From: a virus
Strand: one strand, 5' to 3'
DNA: 64,000 nt
IMG/VR virus record: IMGVR_UViG_3300022821_000013
Span: 29,251 to 93,250 of that record
A model generated the notes under the pieces. The model ran no database searches and was not told the DNA's origin. It worked only from the letters and a program-made list of their open reading frames with translations. Positions within the stretch are counted from its first letter, which is position 1, and every line of letters starts with the position of its first letter. Shown here piece by piece: positions 51,155-59,081 of this stretch. The translations under genes were made by a program, and so were the position numbers.

Positions 51155-52825
51155 TTATAAACCATAAATAGTTTCAAGTCCGTCAATTTTAATTCTACCA
51201 TAGAACTCAGGTCTATAGATTTTTTTAGCATAGCGAGTCATTAAGGCTTTAGATGGCACATAATTCACAGGATCCCATATAATTGGCGTAGAGATTAACG
51301 GAATGTAAGGAGCATACACCGCACCAGTGTGCAAGAATGAATTACCTTTATAACCCATTAAAATCTCATTGTTAGTATAGTAAGGAATCACATAAACATC
51401 AAACTCACCTCTAAAGTTACCAACTTTCTTAGTACCAGCTGAGAAGTTTTTAGTATAGTCTTTACTAGCGTCAGAACTGAATCCTGGCATAGATTGGAAT
51501 ATAGTTGCAATTTTAGGAGATGTAACTAAGAAGTTAGCACTACCCAATTGAGTTTTTTGATAGATTTGGTTTGATACACCATTAACCGTGATCATTAACT
51601 CTTGGAACCATTGTGTTCTTGTATATGCAGCAGTTTCACCTTGAACAGTAGAGAAATCTGTCATTTCAGTACCATTGAATGTTCTACCCAATTTAGCACT
51701 CCAAGCAGCTGTATTAGTAGCACCATCTCTTAACATTTGTAATATTTCTAAATCCTGCTCTCTCGAAATATAATCGCCCATTACAGTTGTTAATTCTGCC
51801 TCTGCATCAATTGAATGATAAGCATTAACGTCTTGTTGGAATTCAGGAGTCCATGTTGTTTTTAACTTTCTAGTCTTAGCCACGATCTCTTCAGATCTGA
51901 ATTCCATGTTTAATTCTGGAATATCTAAAGGTTCTTCTTGTGTTTTCGTATATTCAAAATCACCTCTCACTTCTGAGCTTGGTTGTTTGTGATATGTAAT
52001 CACTAAGTCAGTTGACAATGCATCTGCTGAACCAGAAACCACAAATGTAATTTGTGTTTTAGCACCATTGATTGATGTGAATTGTGGGTAATATGAAGAT
52101 ACACCAGTACCAGCTACTTTGAATGCAGATACACCAGCTATATCAGGAGTTGCTAATGAAGCAGCTGCTACAGTGATTGTATAGATTGAATTAGCTAAAG
52201 TTCCAAATGTATTACCTGTTGCCGTAACAGATTGTGACCATTCTGTATCGTAATTGTATGTTGCTGCTGATGCCATAGCACCAGAAACGAATGTTGATGC
52301 ACCAATAGTTGTTCCAACTGATATTGCTGATGAAGTTACGTCATTGATTGTATAACCAAATTTACCGTCACCATATAAACCACCTCTTGCTTCACCTTCT
52401 TCTTTAGTAACACCCCAAACGGAATCTTCTTGTGAGTCTTTACCAGAGTTATTTTCGAAACCTGGTTGAGCAGTACCATATTTAAACTCTAGATAGAATA
52501 CTAGTCCAGAAGGCATATTCATTGGTTGAACAGATACAAATTCCTTTGCTACTGTATTACCGAATACTCTTCTTACTAATGGTAATGCGATACCATTCCA
52601 TTCTTCTGAGTTAGCAGCAGTACCTAATCTTGATGATTCATGTACTAATCTTTTTGCTTGGTTTTCAAGCATTAATGCCATATTCCTTTTTTCGTAATCA
52701 GAAGATAAATCTTCTAATAGGTGGGTAGGTTCCCACTTTCTAATTAAATCTGCTGACTGTCTGATTAAGTTAGCTTCTGTGTTAGAAGTCTCAGTCAATA
52801 GATGTTGTAAGCCATTATTAGCCAC
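51155..52825 (-). CDS. 23: Major capsid protein gp23
   Basis: This 556-residue protein has T4-like gp23 landmarks: QSADLIRKWEPTHLLEDLSS near the start (the region cleaved by gp21 lies nearby), NGIALPLVRRVFGNTVAKEF, VQPMNMPSGLVFYLEFKYG, EITKTRKLKTTW-like AKTRKLKTTWTPE, and near the end PYIPLISTPIIWDPV and MTRYAKKIYRPEFYGRI. It forms the hexameric shell. The start codon is GTG with GAGGA 6 bases upstream. A strong terminator follows. Confidence 0.97.
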   Translation of the reverse strand: MANNGLQHLLTETSNTEANLIRQSADLIRKWEPTHLLEDLSSDYEKRNMALMLENQAKRLVHESSRLGTAANSEEWNGIALPLVRRVFGNTVAKEFVSVQPMNMPSGLVFYLEFKYGTAQPGFENNSGKDSQEDSVWGVTKEEGEARGGLYGDGKFGYTINDVTSSAISVGTTIGASTFVSGAMASAATYNYDTEWSQSVTATGNTFGTLANSIYTITVAAASLATPDIAGVSAFKVAGTGVSSYYPQFTSINGAKTQITFVVSGSADALSTDLVITYHKQPSSEVRGDFEYTKTQEEPLDIPELNMEFRSEEIVAKTRKLKTTWTPEFQQDVNAYHSIDAEAELTTVMGDYISREQDLEILQMLRDGATNTAAWSAKLGRTFNGTEMTDFSTVQGETAAYTRTQWFQELMITVNGVSNQIYQKTQLGSANFLVTSPKIATIFQSMPGFSSDASKDYTKNFSAGTKKVGNFRGEFDVYVIPYYTNNEILMGYKGNSFLHTGAVYAPYIPLISTPIIWDPVNYVPSKALMTRYAKKIYRPEFYGRIKIDGLETIYGL

Positions 52826-52852
52826 TTTTTGTCCTCAATTTATTTTTGTTGT

Positions 52853-53977
52853 TTAATCGCCTAAACTGTAATTTAGTATTGATTTGAATTTAGCAAATTG
52901 GTCACCTTTACCTTCTGTAATGTTTTTCTTTACAGTTTGATTACCAATGTGTTTAGCACTTTCTTTAATTTGTATTTTACTCTTAGGAGCTACATTATTA
53001 ATGTCAAATGCTTCTGTGAATGATTCGAAGTATATTTTAATATCGTTTTCTGATTTAGCAGAATCGAACTTTTCAATTATTCTCTGTCTTGTCTGTGCGT
53101 TAATAGGATACTTATCGAAGATAGTATTCAGATATTGTAATTTAGTTAAGTCTCTCTTCTGTTCAGTTAATGTTTTATTGTAAATACCAATAGCTTGTTT
53201 TAACTGTTCGTTCTCATTACTTAACGTTTTATTTTTGTTTTCTAAAGTGATAACCTTACCTTGTAACTGATCAAATGCATATTTAGATACACTATTAGTT
53301 TCTGATAAATTATTATTTACTTCTTCATCTTCTACTATTTCTAAAGAATCTTCTTCTTCACTAACAGTATCTTCTTCATTCATTTTCTTTTGTTCTGCGT
53401 CTGGAGAACTTTTCTTAACCGTACCCATTTCTGAGTTTGGTTCGTTTTGTTTTGGTGCATCCATATCTTGTGTAGGTGATGCATTTTCTTCTACTTCTTC
53501 TTGTTCTTGGTTAATACCAGGTTCGATTTCGTCAGCTGGATCTAATCCACGTTCTAAATCAGGATCCATTTCTGGTTCTAGTTTTATTCCTAACAATTCT
53601 TTCAAAGCATCGATTATATCTTGCTTATCAATTCCCATTTCTGGTTCTACCTCTGGTTCCATTGTAACTGATTGATCAGTTGCATCAGGTTCCAATGTTG
53701 GTACCATATCTTCTTCTACATTGGTTTCATCCAATTTTTCTGAATCTGGATCTTCATCCGAAACGTAAAGTTCACTCACCTCCTTTTCGTATGCTTCTTC
53801 GTCTTCCTCTTCGGAATCCATTTCAGATAATTTTTCTGAAACCACAGCGTTGTTTCTAGGAACAAACTTTTCAGTTAGTGCTCTCTGAACATGTTGCGTG
53901 AATAACTCCTTAGAGTCTTCAGCCATATTCATAGCCTCTTCCAACATTACGTGTGTATTTGATGTTTCTTTTGACAT
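52853..53977 (-). CDS. 22: Prohead scaffold (core) protein gp22-like
   Basis: This 374-residue protein is extremely acidic, with DSEEEDEEAYEKEVSELYVS and many Glu/Asp/Pro repeats. It has a coiled coil near residues 230-290 (VITLENKNKTLSNENEQLKQ) and a C-terminal helical end, the usual design of T4 scaffold. Scaffold is digested by gp21 during maturation. It lies immediately before the capsid gene as in T4 (21-22-23). GAGG lies 7 bases before the ATG. Confidence 0.85.
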   Translation of the reverse strand: MSKETSNTHVMLEEAMNMAEDSKELFTQHVQRALTEKFVPRNNAVVSEKLSEMDSEEEDEEAYEKEVSELYVSDEDPDSEKLDETNVEEDMVPTLEPDATDQSVTMEPEVEPEMGIDKQDIIDALKELLGIKLEPEMDPDLERGLDPADEIEPGINQEQEEVEENASPTQDMDAPKQNEPNSEMGTVKKSSPDAEQKKMNEEDTVSEEEDSLEIVEDEEVNNNLSETNSVSKYAFDQLQGKVITLENKNKTLSNENEQLKQAIGIYNKTLTEQKRDLTKLQYLNTIFDKYPINAQTRQRIIEKFDSAKSENDIKIYFESFTEAFDINNVAPKSKIQIKESAKHIGNQTVKKNITEGKGDQFAKFKSILNYSLGD

Positions 53978-54048
53978 CTAAAAACCTCTTATATTTCTAT
54001 GATTATTGTCAATCATAATATTATTATTAAATAACTATGTATGTTTTA

Positions 54049-54070
54049 AATGGTTATTACTAGAACCATT
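54049..54070 (-). terminator. Hairpin upstream of the scaffold gene
   Basis: A 7-bp stem AATGGTT/AACCATT with an 8-base loop in the 146-base gap between the 133-residue gene and the scaffold gene; followed by TAAAACATAC on the minus strand. A second small hairpin (TATGATT/AATCATA, 53998-54017) lies closer to the scaffold start. Termination or message processing are both possible. Confidence 0.55.
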
Positions 54071-54123
54071 ATAATTGATGTATTATACACCTTATAAATA
54101 AATATAAATAAAAAAACTCAAAA

Positions 54124-54525
54124 TTATTCGTCGTTACCAACTTCATAGTACCTATCTATAATGATACCAATGGAATCATAACAATTAGATAGTCTTTCTT
54201 TTAACGGTCGCAACTCTTGTGCTGTTTTTGTCATTAACTTATATGTATCTTTTAATGACTTCATATCTCTATTAACACTAACTTTATCCATCCAATCTTG
54301 TGTTTCTTGAAGAGTTAGTATCTCCATATTTTCTATCATATTACCTAAACTCTCAATAACTTCATATAATCTATCATCACCATACATAAGTGTTGAATGA
54401 TTACCATATTCTCGTATTTGATTTAATAACATAGGAACATCATTTTTATCTAACGTTCTCTCTGACATACCAGTTAATGATTCATTTATACGATTACTTC
54501 TATTTATAATGTCTTTAAAATCCAT
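54124..54525 (-). CDS. Hypothetical protein in the prohead gene block
   Basis: This 133-residue protein is mainly helical in appearance (RINESLTGMSERTL, SLGNMIENMEILTLQETQDW, SLKDTYKLMTKTAQELRPLK). No motif was recognised. It lies between the protease and scaffold genes, a place where T4 encodes small core proteins (67, 68), so a core component is possible by position only. ACATTTCC-type spacing separates it from the previous gene by 12 bases. Confidence 0.6.
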   Translation of the reverse strand: MDFKDIINRSNRINESLTGMSERTLDKNDVPMLLNQIREYGNHSTLMYGDDRLYEVIESLGNMIENMEILTLQETQDWMDKVSVNRDMKSLKDTYKLMTKTAQELRPLKERLSNCYDSIGIIIDRYYEVGNDE

Positions 54526-54537
54526 TACATTTCCTAT

Positions 54538-54957
54538 TTACTTTATTTTGCCAAAATTAACTTTTACTATATTATCATTAATTGGATTTTTAATATAGAC
54601 CATATATTTAGAACTATCACCTAACATTATTTCATTAAGATTAATACGATTACCATTGTATTCTCCCTCTTGTAACGTATTGTTCATAGTACCAATATAT
54701 ATATCCATTAATATACTATCTATAATACCTTGTATATTCTGTATATCTCTATCAGAATCCTTAGTTGGTTTTAATTTTGAATTTGTCTTATCAGAAAATA
54801 ATTCTAGTTCTTTCTCTGAAAGAGAATCTGATATATCTATTATTGTTTGTTCTACATCTTTAGTTTCACCACGCTTATACGCTAATGCCTGTTTTAGTGT
54901 ATCACGTTGTTTATCTGCTTTGGATGTCATATACCACATCTCTGGTTGTATTGACAA
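54538..54957 (-). CDS. Hypothetical protein in the prohead gene block
   Basis: This 139-residue protein starts inside the end of the protease gene (31-base overlap). It includes an acidic helical part (KDVEQTIIDISDSLSEKELE) and a C-terminal strand-rich part (KYMVYIKNPINDNIVKVNFG). Translation is likely coupled to the protease. Position suggests prohead assembly, but nothing in the sequence proves it. Confidence 0.6.
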   Translation of the reverse strand: MSIQPEMWYMTSKADKQRDTLKQALAYKRGETKDVEQTIIDISDSLSEKELELFSDKTNSKLKPTKDSDRDIQNIQGIIDSILMDIYIGTMNNTLQEGEYNGNRINLNEIMLGDSSKYMVYIKNPINDNIVKVNFGKIK

Positions 54958-55550
54958 AATATACCGTAGAATATATCATCTACATTTCTTTTTGTATTCT
55001 CTACGATAATCTCGGATGCTTCTGATATTGTGTTCTCTCTAACTGGATTCATAAAACTACCATGATTAGATGGATTAGTTACAAAATCCCAACCTATCAA
55101 CTCATAATCATCACATATCTCTGACGCTTCGTTGTTTATTTGTTTTGTTGAACCAACACCTCTACTTGATATTCCAAACTTATAACCACGTTTGATTATA
55201 TTAGCTACGATTCTACCGGCTGGATTATCATCTAATATTTCTAAACGACCCATCACATTATTACCTTCCCACCATATACGTGTTATTACATGCGATGCAT
55301 TCTTACCTTCAACTACTGTTGACTCTGGATGATCTAACTCACCATAAGCACGTTTCTCATTGACAAATTCTTTTATGTATTCTTCTATAATACGTTCAAA
55401 TATTTTTTTGGGATATACACGTCCATTCTTATTGACTTTATCAACTGTAGTTAGTATTCCCTCAACGAACATACGTTTAAGTCCGTTCGTAGATTCATAC
55501 ATAACATTTACAGGTTCAAATATATTATATTCTAATATTGTGTTTTTCAC
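54927..55550 (-). CDS. 21: Prohead protease gp21
   Basis: This 207-residue serine protease has the T4 gp21 signature: VDKVNKNGRVYPKKIFERI, YGELDHPES with catalytic His (H74), and KFGISSRGVGS with the nucleophilic Ser (128-129), followed by DDYELIGWDFVTNPSN. It cleaves scaffold and capsid proteins during head maturation. It overlaps the bS21 gene upstream by 26 bases, coupling these two genes. Confidence 0.95.
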   Translation of the reverse strand: MKNTILEYNIFEPVNVMYESTNGLKRMFVEGILTTVDKVNKNGRVYPKKIFERIIEEYIKEFVNEKRAYGELDHPESTVVEGKNASHVITRIWWEGNNVMGRLEILDDNPAGRIVANIIKRGYKFGISSRGVGSTKQINNEASEICDDYELIGWDFVTNPSNHGSFMNPVRENTISEASEIIVENTKRNVDDIFYGIFCQYNQRCGI

Positions 55551-55740
55551 GTTCCAGTTCCGTTTTCCGTTTTATAAACTTCTGTTTTTGCTTTATACTA
55601 TTCTTCTTTTCAGAAGGGGAAATATGATGTTTAGTTCTATTAACTTCGTCTATGAAGTTATGATTTTTTTGTTTCTTCTTGAAACGTTTAAGCATTGAAT
55701 CAACACTCTCAGTTCCTCTATTGGTAACACCAAAAGACAT
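55525..55740 (-). CDS. rpsU: Ribosomal protein bS21 homologue
   Basis: This 71-residue basic protein has the S21 layout: TESVDSMLKRFKKKQKNHN (cellular S21: 'e.ie.alrRfKRk.ek.g'), then FIDEVNRTKHHISPSEKKN ('l.e.rrr.y.ekPS.krr'), and a lysine-rich end. bS21 joins the 30S subunit near the anti-Shine-Dalgarno end of 16S rRNA. In Flavobacterium, bS21 helps hide that anti-Shine-Dalgarno sequence. A phage copy could replace the host protein on the ribosome and change which messages are preferred. It lies just before and overlaps the prohead protease gene. Confidence 0.88.
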   Translation of the reverse strand: MSFGVTNRGTESVDSMLKRFKKKQKNHNFIDEVNRTKHHISPSEKKNSIKQKQKFIKRKTELEREKHNIRI

Positions 55741-55743
55741 ATA

Positions 55744-56205
55744 TCACCTTTCTGTTTCGTTGTATATTGAATCTATCAAACTAATAACTGTATTAGTTTT
55801 CTCTCTTAATTTAATTAGCTTATCTTTAGATGATTTCAATAGTGATGTATCATCCATACCAGTTTCATGTTTTAACTTTGACGTATGCTTTAATTTCTTC
55901 TCTAATCCACACATCCAAGAATATAGCAATTTTATAGTTTTGTTCATTCTGTCTTTATCAGACTTATATGCATCATCAGACTTGTACTCTTTATACGATG
56001 CTTCCTTTATTTCATTTTCGCATTTACAAGATTTACCTTTGCACTTGCAACTTGATTTATTTCCGAATGCATTTGGTGTTAAGTACCCTGGTGTTGCATC
56101 ACTTGTATTTCCTGCGTCACACCCACCTGCCCCATCACCATCTTCATCTAATTCATCATCAGTATCAGGTTCTATTATTTTTTTGTGTATCTTACTAAAA
56201 TCCAT
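55744..56205 (-). CDS. Cys-rich hypothetical protein of the head gene block
   Basis: This 153-residue protein has an acidic N-terminus (EPDTDDELDEDGDGAGG) and then GNTSDATPGYLTPNAFG, a phrase seen in T4-like phage head-region proteins. A Cys/Lys knot follows, SCKCKGKSCKCEN (about residues 52-64), then a helical C-terminal half. Four cysteines in CxC pairs could bind a metal. It overlaps the previous gene by one base and ends 3 bases before the bS21 start. Function unknown. Confidence 0.65.
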   Translation of the reverse strand: MDFSKIHKKIIEPDTDDELDEDGDGAGGCDAGNTSDATPGYLTPNAFGNKSSCKCKGKSCKCENEIKEASYKEYKSDDAYKSDKDRMNKTIKLLYSWMCGLEKKLKHTSKLKHETGMDDTSLLKSSKDKLIKLREKTNTVISLIDSIYNETER

Positions 56206-56528
56206 TATCTAACTACTCCATTTCTAATAAATACATATTGTTTTGCGGATGCATTATTAACGACTTTAGATATACTAAATTCATATAATTCATTAACAGC
56301 CAATGCAGTTCCAGGTATAGACCCACCATCTGTAAAGTGTATTGTACAAGCTGTATTAGTTAGTATAATTGCCCCTGCACCATAATCTGATCCTGTAAAT
56401 GAACTTGTACTTGTGTTCTGGACTTCTATTACTCTGTTCCATCTACCTGGATGTCCTTGCATAGCAAATGAATCTAAGTTTATAGTAGGATTTAAACTGT
56501 TCTTCTGTTGTGGATTCGGTGTCGCCAT
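56205..56528 (-). CDS. Hypothetical small virion-like protein
   Basis: This 107-residue protein looks beta-rich: GRWNRVIEVQNTSTSSFTG, GAGAIILTNTACTIHFTDGG, LAVNELYEFSISKVV and KQYVFIRNGVVR. The composition (Thr, Ser, Gly, few charges) resembles small capsid decoration or fibre-associated proteins. No family was recognised. It lies between conserved head genes with minimal spacing. Confidence 0.6.
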   Translation of the reverse strand: MATPNPQQKNSLNPTINLDSFAMQGHPGRWNRVIEVQNTSTSSFTGSDYGAGAIILTNTACTIHFTDGGSIPGTALAVNELYEFSISKVVNNASAKQYVFIRNGVVR

Positions 56529-56530
56529 TA

Positions 56531-57358
56531 TTATACCTTTAATACATTAACTAATTCATAAATATATAACATTGTAGCTATATGATTCTTTTGTAATTTT
56601 TCTAAACTTGATAACTCGGTAAGTATATCCAATACTTCATCTAACTTCACGGATAATACGTTTGAGCTTTGAGTTGTCTTTATTTTATTTATCTCTTCTT
56701 GTAATAACGGAATTTTTGATTTTATAAACTCAACCGTCATTTTTGAATTGGATGAATTTGTTATATATTCAACCAATATTGATTTTTGTTCTTCTGATAA
56801 ATGTGAGAAACGCTCATTAAATTTCTCTATATATTTATCTAATATCTTAACTCTCTGATCAAATGGCCTATTTAAAAATGAATCCATTTGAATAGTTTGA
56901 CTTTGTTTTGTCGCTGTTAAGTGATCTAATACAAAATACATATGATTTGTAGAATCTTCTTCTGAATACCCACTTTCCATTATAGTATTTATAGATGCTA
57001 GTAATTTGTAATTAGGAACTTTAGTTTTAAATAAATCCTTAATATCAGACGTATCTTTTAATTCTTTAACTAAATTATATTTTTCTCTATCTAATTTGTT
57101 TTTGTCCAAACCATTAAATCGTTCTATAATATTATCAATTAATATTTGTGCTTTGGTTTCTGATTTTGATGTTGTATTAACTAAAGTTCTATATAAATCA
57201 TATTCCTTAGCTAATTCTGAATTGCCAGAAAAATACTTCTGTAATATAGGTGATACAGTTGATTCTCTTTGATGTAGAATATCATCTGTTATTTTTCTAG
57301 TTATAAATTCAAACATCAAACCAGTGTTTCTATATTTAGAATGCTTATTTTTGCTCAT
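56531..57358 (-). CDS. Conserved head-region protein of T4-like phages
   Basis: This 275-residue, mainly helical protein begins KHSKYRNTGLMFEFITRKIT, then HQRESTVSPILQKYFSGNSELAKEYDLY. That opening ('KYRNTGvlFE.lvrqit.d.l......a..il.kyF....eL.kEl.lY') recurs in T4-like phages of marine bacteria between the portal and protease genes. Function is unknown; a core or assembly factor is likely by position. An AT motif lies 29 bases upstream. Confidence 0.7.
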   Translation of the reverse strand: MSKNKHSKYRNTGLMFEFITRKITDDILHQRESTVSPILQKYFSGNSELAKEYDLYRTLVNTTSKSETKAQILIDNIIERFNGLDKNKLDREKYNLVKELKDTSDIKDLFKTKVPNYKLLASINTIMESGYSEEDSTNHMYFVLDHLTATKQSQTIQMDSFLNRPFDQRVKILDKYIEKFNERFSHLSEEQKSILVEYITNSSNSKMTVEFIKSKIPLLQEEINKIKTTQSSNVLSVKLDEVLDILTELSSLEKLQKNHIATMLYIYELVNVLKV

Positions 57359-57386
57359 TTAACGACTCGTTGGTTTCTTCTTAATT

Positions 57387-57395
57387 ATAAATATA
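57387..57395 (-). promoter_or_regulatory. Late-gene AT motif in the portal/head gap
   Basis: Minus strand TATATTTAT in TTTATTTATATTTATAATT, 29 bases before ATG 57358. Confidence 0.4.
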
Positions 57396-57403
57396 AATAA
57401 AAT

Positions 57404-59056
57404 TTAATTTTCTGTATTGGTTTTGTTTTTGATATACGACGTGTTAGCTAGTTTAGGCTTTTTCATTAACTCTTTATTGCCAAGTGTATCATACGCAAAA
57501 TTGTTATCATGTGATCCATATTTGTCTCCTTCGGGTGGTCTCCCAACTGGACTTGATTGTGCTTCACCACCAGTCATAGCAACACCAGTTGATACAGGAT
57601 CATTACCTTCCATCTCAATTTGTTTATATCTAAACTGTTGTTTCTTATCTTCTATCATTTGATTACGTGATATTTCTATCTCTTCATCATTCATATTAAA
57701 TATATTTTTATATATATATTCTGATGGAATCATGTCCAACTCTCTCATGTGTTTAGATACATTAACTTTTGATTGCATAAGAGTTAACATCTCTTGTTGG
57801 TATATAAGTGATGGATTGTTTAATTTTATATCAAACTCTATCAACTCATTTAATTCAAATCCCTGTGCAAATAGATGTGTATATGCTATTTCTACTAATG
57901 TAGCTTCAATTTGACGTTGTATTCTTTCTATAGTTCTTGCAAATCTAACATCTTGTGCTGCTAAACTTGACCTACCAGAACTTTCATCTTCAAATCCCAA
58001 ATATGATTTTGGAACCATTAGCCCAGCGAATAGTCTATTTTTTAAATAATCTATTTCATCAATCATATTATTATTATCTAAACCATCTAATGTTTCTATA
58101 CCAGAACCATCATCTTTACCACGTCTAGGAATAAAATAATCTTCGTTTAAATTTTGTATGTTATAACGTAAATTATATTCTCCAGTATTTTGATCATAGA
58201 TTGGAGTTTGTTTCATCTCAGCAGTGATACGTTCTATATAAGCATCTACAGCTGATGGTTCTATCCCAGCAACATCTATATTAAATACTCTTTTGTGTGG
58301 AGCACGTGTTATTCTATGAATCATCATTGCATCTTCCATCAATGATATTTGTTTCCAATGTTTTCTAACACCCTCTATTATAGACTTACCATAAGGTAGA
58401 AAGTTAGAATCTGATGTTAATCTAAAATGTGCTAATTCCCACTTCTCATATCTTTCTTTATTGAAATAATCACCGTATTCACCATAATCATCCTTAATCT
58501 TAAAGAATGTTGTTATTCTACCATAATCATCTGCATGCTCAACTCTCTCAACAATATAAGGTGATACTGACATTGCATTAACAACACCATAATCTTGCCT
58601 AACATCTAATAAAACTGGATAATCACCGTACTTACATGTTTCTCTAACCCAATTCCATAGGTTCATCTCTATATTCAACACATCATAAAATAAGTTGTCT
58701 AATATAGCCTTTAAATCTGCATTATCAGTTTTAACTACTAACATATCACCACGTTCATTGACTAGTGTAGCTTCATCAGCATACACCTTTAACGCAGCAG
58801 ATATGATAGAATCTTTATCCATCATCTCGTAATCTTTGAATAAATCCATACGTTCTTGATTGAAATTATATGAATTATTTTCATAATCCACCAAACTTCT
58901 ACGCATAACTAATCTTTTGTATCTATCAGATGTATAGGGTGAACCTGCACTCTGTATTACATTAGGATCAATTATTTTTAATTTATTCTTATCAATTCTC
59001 TGTACTATTACGTTTCCAGAGAATAGTTTATTTAACCTATCTTTTAAACTTGCCAT
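57404..59056 (-). CDS. 20: Portal vertex protein gp20
   Basis: This 550-residue portal has the T4-like opening QSAGSPYTSDRYKRLVMRRS and the conserved MDKDSIISAALKVYADEAT, LFYDVLNIEMNLWNWVRETC, WELAHFRLTSDSNFLPYGKS, RAPHKRVFNIDVAGIEP, DYFIPRRGKDDGSGIETLDG and NRLFAGLMVPKSYLGF. Twelve copies form the DNA gate that nucleates the head and binds terminase. The order 17-20 is as in T4 but without the intervening 18/19. The AT motif TATATTTATATAC lies 6 bases before the ATG. Confidence 0.97.
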   Translation of the reverse strand: MASLKDRLNKLFSGNVIVQRIDKNKLKIIDPNVIQSAGSPYTSDRYKRLVMRRSLVDYENNSYNFNQERMDLFKDYEMMDKDSIISAALKVYADEATLVNERGDMLVVKTDNADLKAILDNLFYDVLNIEMNLWNWVRETCKYGDYPVLLDVRQDYGVVNAMSVSPYIVERVEHADDYGRITTFFKIKDDYGEYGDYFNKERYEKWELAHFRLTSDSNFLPYGKSIIEGVRKHWKQISLMEDAMMIHRITRAPHKRVFNIDVAGIEPSAVDAYIERITAEMKQTPIYDQNTGEYNLRYNIQNLNEDYFIPRRGKDDGSGIETLDGLDNNNMIDEIDYLKNRLFAGLMVPKSYLGFEDESSGRSSLAAQDVRFARTIERIQRQIEATLVEIAYTHLFAQGFELNELIEFDIKLNNPSLIYQQEMLTLMQSKVNVSKHMRELDMIPSEYIYKNIFNMNDEEIEISRNQMIEDKKQQFRYKQIEMEGNDPVSTGVAMTGGEAQSSPVGRPPEGDKYGSHDNNFAYDTLGNKELMKKPKLANTSYIKNKTNTEN

Positions 59057-59081
59057 TGTATATAAATATAATTGAATTTTT

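Noticed and set aside
53998-54017. Small hairpin TATGATT/AATCATA before the scaffold gene as a riboswitch
   Set aside because: The stem is short and A+T-only, with no conserved core of any known riboswitch class.
55679-56212. 177-codon plus-strand frame opposite the Cys-rich head protein
   Set aside because: The product is Ser/Phe/Leu-rich low-complexity typical of antisense to an acidic Lys-rich gene, and the minus-strand gene fits the operon with one-base overlap.
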